Source: Flavobacterium omnivorum (GTDB lineage: Bacteria > Bacteroidota > Bacteroidia > Flavobacteriales > Flavobacteriaceae). From it: a DNA stretch of 64,000 bases. Where the stretch lies: NCBI RefSeq assembly GCF_900099915.1, contig NZ_FNDB01000002.1:287910-351909 (forward strand), read 5' to 3'. Within the stretch, counting starts at the first letter, position 1; every line of letters begins with the position of its first letter. The translations under genes were made by a program, and so were the position numbers. Positions 37,116-45,995 of this stretch are shown here, piece by piece. The notes beneath the pieces were generated by a model. The model saw only the letters and a program-made list of their open reading frames with translations, had not been told where the DNA came from and made no database searches.

Positions 37116-38669
37116 ATGTCAGCATATCAATGGTTTATATTTTTTCTTATTCTACAAGTAGTACACTTTTTAGGAACATGGAAATTATACGAGAGCGCAG
37201 GAAGAAAACGATGGGAAGCCGCTATTCCGGTTTATAATGCCATTATTTTAATGAAAATAATTGGACGCCCTACTTGGTGGACCGTTTTATTATTCCTACC
37301 CATTATCAACCTAATTATTTTCCCAGTAATCTGGGTGGAAACGCTGCGCAGTTTTGGAAAACGATCTGGAGTAGACACTTTTTTAGGAATTGTTACACTT
37401 GGATTTTACATCTATTATGTAAACTATACTCAGAAATTAGAGTACGTAGCAGATAGAAGTTTAACCCCTCGAAATAAAACTGCAGACACAATTAGCTCGC
37501 TACTTTTTGCGGTGGTTGTTGCCACAATAGTACATACCTATTTAATTCAACCCTTCACCATTCCAACCTCGTCATTAGAAAAATCATTATTAGTAGGAGA
37601 CTTTCTATTTGTAAGCAAGATGAATTATGGCGCCAGAGTACCTATGACTACAATTGCTTTACCCATGGTGCATGACTCCATTCCTTTGACAAAAAATAAA
37701 TCCTACCTGACCTATCCACAGTTGCCTTATATGAGATTGCCGGGTATTCAGAATATTGATCGCACCGACATCGTTGTTTTCAACTGGCCTGTAGATACCG
37801 TATTTAAATTTTTTGATACTTCAAAACGACGCGCTTACAAACCGGTTGATAAAAAATCGAATTATGTAAAAAGATGCGTTGGAATTCCAGGTGATAACTT
37901 ATCCATAAAAGATGGTGTCATTTATATCGATGGGAAATTATTGCAGTTACCAGAAAGAGCCAAACCGCAGTTTTCTTATAAGGTAGCTTTTGATGGAAAA
38001 ACAGCAGTCAATCTTGAATATTTATTTAAAGATTTAGACATCACAGATCCTGCTTTTTTCACTGACGACACGAAAAGAGACACCTTGTTTTTAAGCGCTT
38101 TAACTGAAGCTGGAGCTCAGCGACTAAAAAATACACCTGGCATAACTGCTGTTGTTAGACAAATTTCCAAAGACGTAGACAATGGTGTTTTCCCACATAT
38201 CAACAAGTGGAATAGGGATAACTATGGTCCAATTTATATTCCAGAAAAAGGAAAAACAGTTCCGTTAACAACAGAAACATTACCGTTTTACAAGGCAATT
38301 ATAAGTGATTATGAGAACAATGATTTGAAAATTAACGGTTCAGAGATTCGAATAAATGGTCAAATTGCCACTAGTTATACTTTTGGACAAAATTATTACT
38401 GGATGATGGGAGACAACCGTCATAACTCTGAAGACAGCAGGTATTGGGGATTTGTTCCTGAAAATCACATTGTAGGAAAACCTGTTTTTATCTGGCTAAG
38501 CATTGATCCAAATGGAAAAGGACTAAACAAAATACGTTGGGACAGAGTTTTCACAACTGTTAGTGGTGAAGGTCAACCACAATCGTACTTTAAATTGTTT
38601 CTACTTGGTTTAGTACTCTTCTTTGTAGGAGAATATTTTTGGAAAAAAAGAAAAGCGAACAAAGGGTAA
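37116..38669 (+). CDS. lepB: Signal peptidase I with N-terminal membrane extension
   Basis: The protein has 517 residues, much longer than the E. coli enzyme. It removes signal peptides from exported preproteins at the inner membrane. The first ~125 residues are a multi-span membrane domain (WFIFFLILQVVHFLGTWKLYESAGRKRWEAAIPVYNAIIL) of the DUF5684-like kind often fused to Bacteroidota LepB. The S26 part has IPTSSLEKSLLVGD (nucleophile probably Ser153) and NYVKRCVGIPGD (general base Lys252). After an insertion of about 120 residues comes the conserved MMGDNRHNSEDSRYWGFVP. A final transmembrane helix (KLFLLGLVLFFVGEYF) and a basic tail end the protein. The Ser is followed by Leu rather than the common Met. 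Confidence 0.94.
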   Translation: MSAYQWFIFFLILQVVHFLGTWKLYESAGRKRWEAAIPVYNAIILMKIIGRPTWWTVLLFLPIINLIIFPVIWVETLRSFGKRSGVDTFLGIVTLGFYIYYVNYTQKLEYVADRSLTPRNKTADTISSLLFAVVVATIVHTYLIQPFTIPTSSLEKSLLVGDFLFVSKMNYGARVPMTTIALPMVHDSIPLTKNKSYLTYPQLPYMRLPGIQNIDRTDIVVFNWPVDTVFKFFDTSKRRAYKPVDKKSNYVKRCVGIPGDNLSIKDGVIYIDGKLLQLPERAKPQFSYKVAFDGKTAVNLEYLFKDLDITDPAFFTDDTKRDTLFLSALTEAGAQRLKNTPGITAVVRQISKDVDNGVFPHINKWNRDNYGPIYIPEKGKTVPLTTETLPFYKAIISDYENNDLKINGSEIRINGQIATSYTFGQNYYWMMGDNRHNSEDSRYWGFVPENHIVGKPVFIWLSIDPNGKGLNKIRWDRVFTTVSGEGQPQSYFKLFLLGLVLFFVGEYFWKKRKANKG

Positions 38670-38684
38670 ATAAAAATAGTTAAA

Positions 38685-38732
38685 GTTTAGGGTTTAAAGC
38701 GATACAACGACCTTACACTTTAAACCCTAAAC
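38685..38732. repeat. Perfect 15-bp inverted repeat between lepB and wbqC-like gene
   Basis: GTTTAGGGTTTAAAG (38685-38699) and CTTTAAACCCTAAAC (38718-38732) are exact reverse complements around 18 bases. No T-run follows, and the next ATG is 10 bases away, so a plain terminator is doubtful; it would sit on the ribosome-binding region. Confidence 0.8.
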
Positions 38733-38742
38733 ACATAAACAA

Positions 38743-39369
38743 ATGAATATTTTACTACATCCCACCTATTTCCCATCCGTAAGCCATTTTGCAGCAATAG
38801 CACAAGCAGACACGGTTACCTTTGAAATAGAGGATAATTTCCAGAAACAAACAAACCGAAATCGCACATACATTTACAGTCCAAACGGGATTCAATTGCT
38901 AAATATTCCAATAAAACATTCGAAAGAAAGCCATCAAAAAACTAAAGATGTTAGAATTGAAAATGATTTTGACTGGCAAAAACAACATTTCAAATCTCTT
39001 GAAGCGGCGTACAGAAGTTCTCCTTTTTTTGAATTTTTCGAAGACGACATCCGACCAATTTTTGAAAAAAAACAAGAATTCTTGTTAGACCTAAATTTTG
39101 AAGCATTAACTATTGTTTTTAAATGCTTGCGTATGAAGATAGAGTACCACACGACGACAGAATATTTTCATGACTCAGATACTCTTACCATTTCTGATTT
39201 TAGACCTTTGGTTAATGGAAAAAAAGACCTCTCGCTTTTTGACAAGTATACTCAAGTTTTTGATGACAAACATGGATTTATCAATAACCTTAGTGTTTTA
39301 GACTTGCTTTTTAATGAAGGAAAATACGCGATGGATTATCTAAGCCAACAAAAACTGATTGTTCAATAG
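38743..39369 (+). CDS. WbqC-like family protein
   Basis: The protein has 208 residues and matches the WbqC-like family, named after a gene in polysaccharide clusters. It shows LLHPTYFPSVSHFAAIAQADTVTFEIEDNFQKQTNRNRTYI at the N-terminus and DWQKQHFKSLEAAYRSSPFFEFFEDDIRPIF in the middle, with NLSVLDLLFNEG near the end. The family's biochemical role is not firmly known. It is predicted to be cytoplasmic with no signal peptide. It lies 73 bases after lepB behind a perfect inverted repeat and is convergent with the next gene. Confidence 0.85.
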   Translation: MNILLHPTYFPSVSHFAAIAQADTVTFEIEDNFQKQTNRNRTYIYSPNGIQLLNIPIKHSKESHQKTKDVRIENDFDWQKQHFKSLEAAYRSSPFFEFFEDDIRPIFEKKQEFLLDLNFEALTIVFKCLRMKIEYHTTTEYFHDSDTLTISDFRPLVNGKKDLSLFDKYTQVFDDKHGFINNLSVLDLLFNEGKYAMDYLSQQKLIVQ

Positions 39370-39378
39370 CATATACTA

Positions 39379-40431
39379 TTAAAATTCTTCATACGATAAT
39401 CTAGCCATAATAGGAAAATGGTCTGAGTTAATAAAATTAGAAAAACTTTCAAATTTTTTAACGGTCATCTTTTCGTTAGCAAAAATATAATCAATTCGAG
39501 CAGGGTAATACCTGAATTTATAAGTCTCTCCAAAGCCCGTACCTGCCTCTTCGAAGCCATCCTTCATCTTACCTTTGATGCTTCTGTACACGTATGAAAA
39601 GGCACTATTATTCATATCACCACAAATAATAACTGGATAAATACATTTCATTTTATGTTCCTTAAACAGCTCTGCTTGCTGCTGCTGCTGCTTGAAAGCT
39701 TTACTTATTCTAATAAAAAGCTTTTGCGATTTCTGCTGATTGATAACATCTATATTTTCATCAATTTCATTCACGTCAGGAGATATTTTTATCGATTGCA
39801 AATGCATGTTATACACTCTAATAATATCTTTCCCTTTCTTAATATCAGCAAAAACAACATTATTACTAGAATTAGGAAAAATAATATTTCCCTGATTCAG
39901 AATAGGGAATTTAGAAAAGATAGCCTGACCAGTTTTAATTTGATCCCCATCAGTAAAAATATAGCGATGTGGATATACTTTCAAATCAATATTTGCTGAC
40001 GGTGAATATTCTTGTATACACAAGATATCCGGGTTCTTATCATTAATAAACGCTACTATATCTGCAGGTACATCATCTCTGTCAATCCATTTAAATACAT
40101 TCAAAAGGCGAACATTGTAACTCATTACTGTAAAATCTTTTTCTTCCTTGGAAAATTTTGGCTCCGAAAATTTATAAAATTTATTTATAAATGTAATTCC
40201 TAGCAGCAAAACTAAACCCGAGACAATCAATTGCTTTTTAAATTGAATCGCCCAATAGATAAAAAATAACGCATTAAAAATAAAGAAAAGAGGCATGAAA
40301 AGTGTCAAAACAGACAAAAGTGGAAAAGATTTTGGCGCTAAAAAAGGCAAGACATACGCTACAAAGGTCACCAATATAAGCAGACTATTTAGAAGAAACA
40401 TTCCTTTATTAAACCATGAAAGATTTTTCAT
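39379..40431 (-). CDS. Endonuclease/exonuclease/phosphatase family membrane protein
   Basis: The protein has 350 residues. Three hydrophobic segments in the first ~85 residues (LLNSLLILVTFVAYVLPFL, LFFIFNALFFIYWAI, LIVSGLVLLLGITFI) are followed by an EEP-fold domain. The EEP motifs are VMSYNVRLLN, ILCIQEYS (metal-binding Glu), YNMHLQS, VIICGDMNNS (Asp/Asn) and INSDHFPIMARL (catalytic Asp-His). The domain hydrolyses phosphodiesters; the substrate could be nucleic acid, a phospholipid headgroup or another phosphoester. It is the last gene of the mutL-rhomboid-rhomboid minus-strand group, with a 173-base gap before it, and overlaps nothing. Confidence 0.9.
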   Translation of the reverse strand: MKNLSWFNKGMFLLNSLLILVTFVAYVLPFLAPKSFPLLSVLTLFMPLFFIFNALFFIYWAIQFKKQLIVSGLVLLLGITFINKFYKFSEPKFSKEEKDFTVMSYNVRLLNVFKWIDRDDVPADIVAFINDKNPDILCIQEYSPSANIDLKVYPHRYIFTDGDQIKTGQAIFSKFPILNQGNIIFPNSSNNVVFADIKKGKDIIRVYNMHLQSIKISPDVNEIDENIDVINQQKSQKLFIRISKAFKQQQQQAELFKEHKMKCIYPVIICGDMNNSAFSYVYRSIKGKMKDGFEEAGTGFGETYKFRYYPARIDYIFANEKMTVKKFESFSNFINSDHFPIMARLSYEEF

Positions 40432-40604
40432 TTTCTATCTTTTTTATTTTTACAAACAGCTAAAAGTTGATTTCAATCAAGTAAAAAAATTTAAACAATC
40501 TACTTTGGCAGCGGACAAAAGAATTCCTTTTTTGGAAATTTTCCTTTTAATATAAAACTATCGGACGAGATGAAAGTCGGATTCTATTGCCAAGCATTTA
40601 TAAA

Positions 40605-41474
40605 TTACTTCCCTACCTTGAATAAAAATTCTTTTTCCTCTTTCGTTAAACTATCATAACCGGACTGACTGATTTTGTCCAAAATTTCATCAATTTGCTG
40701 TTGCGATTTATCTTTAGTGATTATTTTAGGAATACTTTTCTCTACTGGCTTAGTGTAATTTTTATGCACCTTTTTAAATGGAGTTGTTTTGTTTTTTTGG
40801 AACAAATTTGCAAAAAAACCAAAAAAACGAGAAACACCCCTACTTAAATCGGTTCCATTTTGAAGCAATTTAATAAAAATAAATCCAAATAAAGCTCCTG
40901 AAAGATGAGAAATATGTCCGCCCATATTTTCAGAACGCAGCTGCACTAAATCGATGAAGATGATGACGGCCGTAACATGCCATAACTTGACATTTCCAAT
41001 TAGTAACAAGCGAAGATCCATTAAAGGATGATATGTCGTAGTTGCAACCAAAATAGCCATTATTGCGGCAGAAGCTCCCACGATTGGCGCATTTATATTC
41101 AAAACATAGAACACAAGAATGTAGCATATTCCAGCAAAAACAGCACTTAACACATACAATCCAAGTAATTGTTTAGCCGTAAAATAGGTCATAAATAATC
41201 GCCCAGAAAAATTCAAAACAATCATATTAAAAACAATATGCATGATTCCACTATGAAAAAAGGCATATGAAAGCAACGACCAAGGTTTCCAAAGCAAATG
41301 AGCCGGATTAGAAGACAAACTCACAAATTGAAGATAATCAATAGGAAAACCCAACAGAGATAGAAGAGCGAAAAACAACCATGGAAAAACAAATAAAGCT
41401 ACGTTCCAAAGGATTAACTTGGTTACTATTCCTCCTATATTGTATTGTAATTTCAGGTCGTCAATAATATTCAT
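40605..41474 (-). CDS. Rhomboid family intramembrane serine protease (downstream copy)
   Basis: The protein has 289 residues with six to seven hydrophobic segments. Rhomboid signatures are the HSGIMHIVFNM loop (His79, Asn83), the catalytic serine in VGASAAIMA (Ser135) and HLSGALFGF (catalytic His190 in HxxGxxxG). The usual GxSG reads GASA here; the Ser is kept. A roughly 90-residue basic cytoplasmic tail ends in a small helical motif (DEILDKISQSGYDSLTKEEKEFLFKVGK) of the DUF6576 type seen at the end of bacterial rhomboids. It cleaves membrane protein substrates, which are unknown. It lies 60 bases after the other rhomboid gene. Confidence 0.9.
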   Translation of the reverse strand: MNIIDDLKLQYNIGGIVTKLILWNVALFVFPWLFFALLSLLGFPIDYLQFVSLSSNPAHLLWKPWSLLSYAFFHSGIMHIVFNMIVLNFSGRLFMTYFTAKQLLGLYVLSAVFAGICYILVFYVLNINAPIVGASAAIMAILVATTTYHPLMDLRLLLIGNVKLWHVTAVIIFIDLVQLRSENMGGHISHLSGALFGFIFIKLLQNGTDLSRGVSRFFGFFANLFQKNKTTPFKKVHKNYTKPVEKSIPKIITKDKSQQQIDEILDKISQSGYDSLTKEEKEFLFKVGK

Positions 41475-41534
41475 AAGCTAAGTGGGAATTAAGATCTGAT
41501 AGTTGCGTCGTCTAATTTAAAAAATTTTAAACTT

Positions 41535-42281
41535 TTAATTCCAACGATTGTTATTAAATTGATTTTTCTTCCAATACCACATAATCAGAAAACCGAACAA
41601 AGCACCACCAACGTGAGCAAAATGGGCAATTCCTCCACCTCCAAATATAGATTTTCCAGAAATCCCTAAGTACAAATCGACTAAAACGATACCTGGAACA
41701 AAATACTTCGCTTTTATTGGAACAGGAATGAACATCAGCGCCAATTCAGCATTCGGAAACATAAAAGCAAATGCTACGATCGTTCCATAAATGGCTCCCG
41801 ATGCACCAACAGCTGTTCCCAAATAGGCACTAGTAAAATTTTGAAAATCAGATACCGACAAAATTTCCTGCCATCTTGTGTTAATTTTACCTTCATTCAA
41901 AATCTGCAAGATCTCCTGTTTTTGAAAACCATTGGCAATTAGTGTATTCAAATTATCCTGAAAAAAGTAATAATTCACTCCAGTGTGCATTAAGGCGGCA
42001 CCTAAACCACAAGAAATATAGAAAAACAAGAATTTTTTACATCCCCAAACCTGCTCTAAAGCCGATCCAAAGGAATACAGCGCAAACATATTGAAGAAAA
42101 TATGCATAAATCCGCCGTGCATAAACATGTGTGATATAGGTTGCCACAATTGAAAACTGGGATTTTCAGGAAAGTACAATGCCAATATCTTATATGCTGG
42201 CTCTTTTATAATTAGTGTACCTACAAAAAACAATACGTTAATAATTATTAATTGTTTTACGGTCTCAGTTACGTTTCTCAT
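41535..42281 (-). CDS. Rhomboid family intramembrane serine protease (upstream copy)
   Basis: The protein has 248 residues. It has the HMFMHGGFMHIFFNMFALYSFG loop, catalytic Ser161 in VGASGAIYG and catalytic His223 in AHVGGALFGF, the complete rhomboid Ser-His dyad. About 45 extra residues between segments (DNLNTLIANGFQKQEILQIL) form a predicted loop. The gene overlaps the mutL stop by 4 bases, so it is translationally coupled to mutL. It differs from its neighbour in length, loop and tail, so the pair is an old duplication. Confidence 0.92.
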   Translation of the reverse strand: MRNVTETVKQLIIINVLFFVGTLIIKEPAYKILALYFPENPSFQLWQPISHMFMHGGFMHIFFNMFALYSFGSALEQVWGCKKFLFFYISCGLGAALMHTGVNYYFFQDNLNTLIANGFQKQEILQILNEGKINTRWQEILSVSDFQNFTSAYLGTAVGASGAIYGTIVAFAFMFPNAELALMFIPVPIKAKYFVPGIVLVDLYLGISGKSIFGGGGIAHFAHVGGALFGFLIMWYWKKNQFNNNRWN

Positions 42282-44119
42282 AGTGCAAATTTTTTATCCA
42301 AATCTTCCACACGCATCGTGATGAAAGTGGGTTTATGAAAAGGGGATGTATTAGGATCTTTACAGGCAAAAAGTCCATTAACCAAGTTTTCCTGTTCTTT
42401 TTCTGTAAGGTGTTTTCCTGTTTTTACGGCTAAACTTTTGGCCATGGATTTAGCAATCGTATCACTTTGACTGAAACTACTTTCTGGAATTCCATCCTGT
42501 AAATCGGCTAATAATTGCTCTAAAACAAGGGATACTTCACTTTCTGTAACATTTACAGGTATTCCTGAAATGACAATATGATCGGTAGTATTTTCTTCAA
42601 ACACGAATCCAGTATTTTTTAATGACACTTGCAAATCCTGAATAAGTTCCATTTCACTACTAGAGAAGAACAAATTAAGGGGAAGCAACAACTGCTGACT
42701 TGATGCTTGATGTACTGTCATATTTACCAGAAATTGTTCATACAAAACACGTTGATGTGCCCGTTGCTGATCTACAATTACCATTCCTGACTTTATCGAT
42801 GAAACGATGTATTTTTTATGAATTTGATACGTTTTATGAATTGAATGTTCTATGTCTTCATCATTGAATAAAGACGAGGTCATTTCTTCATTTTCAAAGG
42901 TAATGTGGGCTATATCGTCTGTATCTTGTTTTAATCCTACGTATAAACTTTCCCAGTTCGCTGTTGATTCCGGCTTCTTATAATTAGAAAAGTGTTTGTT
43001 TGGCTTATCATCAGAAAACGGATTAAAATTACCATCCACCTGAATTGTTGGTGTAGCACCTTCTAAATCTTTATAATGATAAGGGGTATCCAAATTGGAA
43101 TCGCGATCAAAATCCAAAACTGGAGCAACATTAAACTGCCCTAAACCATGTTTTATAGAAGCTCTCAAAATAGCATATAAAGCCTGCTCATCATCAAACT
43201 TTATTTCCGTTTTAGTAGGATGAATGTTGATATCAATCGTGTTTGGAGGCACTGATAAATTTAAAAAATAACTAGGCTGTGCACCGTCTTTCAAAATTCC
43301 ATCATAAGCCGCCATCACCGCATGATGCAAATATCCACTTTTTATAAAACGATCGTTGACAAAGAAAAACTGTTCTCCTCTATTTTTTTTGGCAAATTCA
43401 GGTTTACTGACAAATCCTTGAATCGCTACGATTTCTGTTTCTTCCTGAACTGGTATTAATTTCTCATTGGTCTTACCCGAAAAAATAGTAACAATTCGTT
43501 GACGCAAAGTCGAGGGTGGCAAATTAAACATTTCGCTCCCGTTGTGGTAAAAAGTAAAATGTATTTTTGGGTGCGCCAAAGCAACCCGTTGAAATTCATC
43601 TACGACATGACGGTATTCCACCGTATCAGATTTTAGGAAATTCCGCCTTGCTGGAATATTAAAAAACAAATTTTTAACAGCGAACGATGTCCCTTTTGGC
43701 AAAACTGCTGCTTCCTGCGACACAAACTTACTGCCTTCAATAATGATATGCACTCCTAATTCTTCTTGATCTTGCTTGGTTTTCATTTCAACATGAGCAA
43801 TCGCTGCAATAGAAGCCAATGCTTCTCCCCGAAACCCTTTAGTGTGCAATGAAAATAAATCTTCGGCATGACGAATCTTGGACGTGGCATGCCGTTCAAA
43901 ACACAACCGTGCATCAGTAACACTCATCCCCAAACCATTATCGATTACTTGCACTAGTGCTTTCCCAGCATCTTTAATAATTAGTTTGATATCGGTTGCC
44001 TTAGCATCAACTGCATTTTCAAGGAGTTCTTTAACCACCGAAGCGGGTCTTTGAACCACTTCTCCAGCAGCAATTTGATTGGCAACATGATCAGGAAGTA
44101 ATTGAATTATACTCGACAT
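42278..44119 (-). CDS. mutL: DNA mismatch repair protein MutL
   Basis: The protein has 613 residues. The N-terminal GHKL ATPase has KELLENAVDA (catalytic Glu), VIDNGLGM and TKGFRGEALASI, followed by the transducer domain with DINIHPTKTEIKF. A variable acidic linker (about 340-420) joins a C-terminal dimerisation domain. The region that carries the DQHA(X)2E(X)4E endonuclease motif in nicking MutLs reads DQQRAHQRVLYE, and the usual CPHGRP-like end reads TSPFHKPT. The nuclease site therefore looks degenerate. It couples mismatch recognition by MutS to repair. It is first in a minus-strand operon, overlapping the rhomboid gene. Confidence 0.96.
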   Translation of the reverse strand: MSSIIQLLPDHVANQIAAGEVVQRPASVVKELLENAVDAKATDIKLIIKDAGKALVQVIDNGLGMSVTDARLCFERHATSKIRHAEDLFSLHTKGFRGEALASIAAIAHVEMKTKQDQEELGVHIIIEGSKFVSQEAAVLPKGTSFAVKNLFFNIPARRNFLKSDTVEYRHVVDEFQRVALAHPKIHFTFYHNGSEMFNLPPSTLRQRIVTIFSGKTNEKLIPVQEETEIVAIQGFVSKPEFAKKNRGEQFFFVNDRFIKSGYLHHAVMAAYDGILKDGAQPSYFLNLSVPPNTIDINIHPTKTEIKFDDEQALYAILRASIKHGLGQFNVAPVLDFDRDSNLDTPYHYKDLEGATPTIQVDGNFNPFSDDKPNKHFSNYKKPESTANWESLYVGLKQDTDDIAHITFENEEMTSSLFNDEDIEHSIHKTYQIHKKYIVSSIKSGMVIVDQQRAHQRVLYEQFLVNMTVHQASSQQLLLPLNLFFSSSEMELIQDLQVSLKNTGFVFEENTTDHIVISGIPVNVTESEVSLVLEQLLADLQDGIPESSFSQSDTIAKSMAKSLAVKTGKHLTEKEQENLVNGLFACKDPNTSPFHKPTFITMRVEDLDKKFAL

Positions 44120-44241
44120 TAAAAAAATTAGGTTAAAAGTTTAACCCTTCGTCTGCGCTCAGGGTGACTATAGTTTATTAAAAAACCAAGAAACACAAAT
44201 TTAATGAATTTCTACTGGGAATGCGGACATATTTAATCATA

Positions 44242-44284
44242 AAAAAAACAAAAAACCTATACTATTTAGAAGACAGTATAGGTT
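44242..44284 (-). terminator. Terminator after ribH
   Basis: AACCTATACT (44254-44263) pairs with AGTATAGGTT (44275-44284) around an 11-base loop, with an A-rich run on the plus strand giving T on the minus strand. It lies 23 bases after the ribH stop. Confidence 0.88.
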
Positions 44285-44306
44285 AAATAATTAATTTTTT
44301 TGTAGA

Positions 44307-44882
44307 TTATTCCTTCAGTTCCAAAGGTTTTCCTTCTTCAATTTGAATGGCTCCTGAGGATAATAAATGTTGATTGTCTATTTGATGTGATAAAGAAGCT
44401 TGCTGGCGAATATAGGCCATTTTTATAGCCGCAATAGCCGCTTCAGTACCTTTATTCCCGTGAATTCCTCCGCTTCTATCTATGGACTGTTGCATCGTAT
44501 TATCGGTCAAAACACAAAAAATAACTGGAATATCCGTTTGTACATTCAAATCTTTAATTCCTTGGGTTACTCCTTCGCAAACAAAATCAAAATGCTTGGT
44601 CTGTCCTTGAATGACACATCCAATTGCAATTACAGCATCTACATTTTGTGTTTGCAACATTTTCTTTGAACCATATATGAGTTCGAAACTACCAGGAACA
44701 TTCCAGCGAATAATATGCTGGGCTGGAACTTGGTTTTCTAAAAGGGCGTCAATTGCGCCTTTAAAAAGTCCTTCAGTTATAGTATCATTCCATTCTGCAA
44801 CAACAATCCCAAAACGAAAATCTTTCGCATTTGGAATTGAATTTTTATCGTAATCCGATAAATTTTTATTTACGGTAGCCAT
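44307..44882 (-). CDS. ribH: 6,7-Dimethyl-8-ribityllumazine synthase
   Basis: The enzyme has 191 residues. It condenses the ribityl-uracil intermediate with dihydroxybutanone phosphate, the penultimate step of riboflavin synthesis, usually as a 60-mer or pentamer shell. The core has [44 protein letters not shown] (catalytic His in TKHFDF) and [21 protein letters not shown]. It is about 30 residues longer than many homologues, with a C-terminal tail ([17 protein letters not shown]). No other riboflavin gene is near. Confidence 0.95.
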   Translation of the reverse strand: MATVNKNLSDYDKNSIPNAKDFRFGIVVAEWNDTITEGLFKGAIDALLENQVPAQHIIRWNVPGSFELIYGSKKMLQTQNVDAVIAIGCVIQGQTKHFDFVCEGVTQGIKDLNVQTDIPVIFCVLTDNTMQQSIDRSGGIHGNKGTEAAIAAIKMAYIRQQASLSHQIDNQHLLSSGAIQIEEGKPLELKE

Positions 44883-44987
44883 TTGATTGTAGTTTTATGA
44901 TTCTAGATTTTATATTTCAGATGTTAAAGATAGAATTTTGAAATCAGAAATCGACCCTCTTGAATCACCAATCTTAATTCACTTTTA

Positions 44988-45764
44988 CTATTGTGCTAAT
45001 CCCATCAAAACATCAACTGAAGCCGCTTCTGGGGTAGCTTCATAGTTGTCTTTAATATCTGTAAAATATTTTAATGCATCTGCTTTATTCCCTAATGCCA
45101 AAGCTGTTTTACCAGCTTTCAACAAGAAACGAGGTGTTGTAAAATCATTTTTATTTGATTCAGCAGCTTTCACGTAATTTTCTAAAGCTTCTTTCGGTTG
45201 ATTTTTTTGAGAATAAGCATCTCCTATTGCTCCTTTTGCCAAAGCTCCTAAAACAATATCGTCTGATTTAAATTTATTAAGGTAATCAATCGCTTCAGTA
45301 TATTTTCCTGTATTCAAATACGCAATACCGGCATAATAATTAGCTAAATTTCCCGCATCGGTTCCAGAATATTCATCTGCGATTTTCAAAAATCCAAATT
45401 TACCTTCGGATCCATTCAACGACAATTTATACAAAGAATCACTAGCTACTCCATCCGTTGCTTTTTGAAAATTTTGCTGTGCAAGAAACATTTCATTAGC
45501 CGCTTCCTCTTGTTGTGGTGCAGCAATAAACCTTTGATACCCTAAATAACCAATAGTAAAGAGGGCAGCAGCAGCAACTAATCCAATAATAATTTTTTGA
45601 TTTTTAGCAACCCAATCCTCAGTTATTGTAGCAGTTTCATCTAATTTTGAAAAAACTTCAGCAGTTGTGCTGTCTTTTTCATCAATTACCACAGCTTCAA
45701 CTCCTTCTCCTTTTACTTCTTTTTCTTTTGGTGCTTTATATCCTCTTTTATTGTAAGTAGCCAT
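44988..45764 (-). CDS. TPR-containing membrane-anchored protein (YfgM-like)
   Basis: The protein has 258 residues. A charged cytoplasmic N-terminus (about 50 residues) precedes one transmembrane segment (KIIIGLVAAAALFTIGYLGYQRF, about 55-77). A periplasmic part then has tetratricopeptide-like repeats (AGNLANYYAGIAYLNTGKYTEAIDYL, LGALAKGAIGDAYSQKNQPKEALENYV, PRFLLKAGKTALALGNKADALKYF). The layout matches YfgM/ancillary SecYEG-associated TPR proteins, which suggests a role in envelope protein traffic, but this is not shown. A perfect -7 element lies 22 bases upstream. It is divergent from recF and precedes ribH, with a 105-base gap. Confidence 0.8.
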   Translation of the reverse strand: MATYNKRGYKAPKEKEVKGEGVEAVVIDEKDSTTAEVFSKLDETATITEDWVAKNQKIIIGLVAAAALFTIGYLGYQRFIAAPQQEEAANEMFLAQQNFQKATDGVASDSLYKLSLNGSEGKFGFLKIADEYSGTDAGNLANYYAGIAYLNTGKYTEAIDYLNKFKSDDIVLGALAKGAIGDAYSQKNQPKEALENYVKAAESNKNDFTTPRFLLKAGKTALALGNKADALKYFTDIKDNYEATPEAASVDVLMGLAQ

Positions 45765-45786
45765 TTATTTTTAATTTAGTGAATCG

Positions 45787-45794
45787 CAAAAATA
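45787..45794 (-). promoter_or_regulatory. -7 promoter element of the TPR gene
   Basis: The minus strand reads TATTTTTG (TAnnTTTG), 22 bases before the start, giving a very short leader as is common in this phylum. Confidence 0.55.
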
Positions 45795-45995
45795 AAATTT
45801 TTATTCAATCCCACATAAAAAATATGCTTTTATATTTAAAAAAAATATCCTGTCCAATTCTTTCGTTCCAAAGGCGAAATAAATCCCAGAGAAAAAAGAG
45901 AAATACCCTTTTTATCAATAATTTTCGATAATTTGCACCCTCTTTAAAACAGCTGTTCAAAAACAGCAAAGTTCTCAATACCAGCAAGCCTTACC

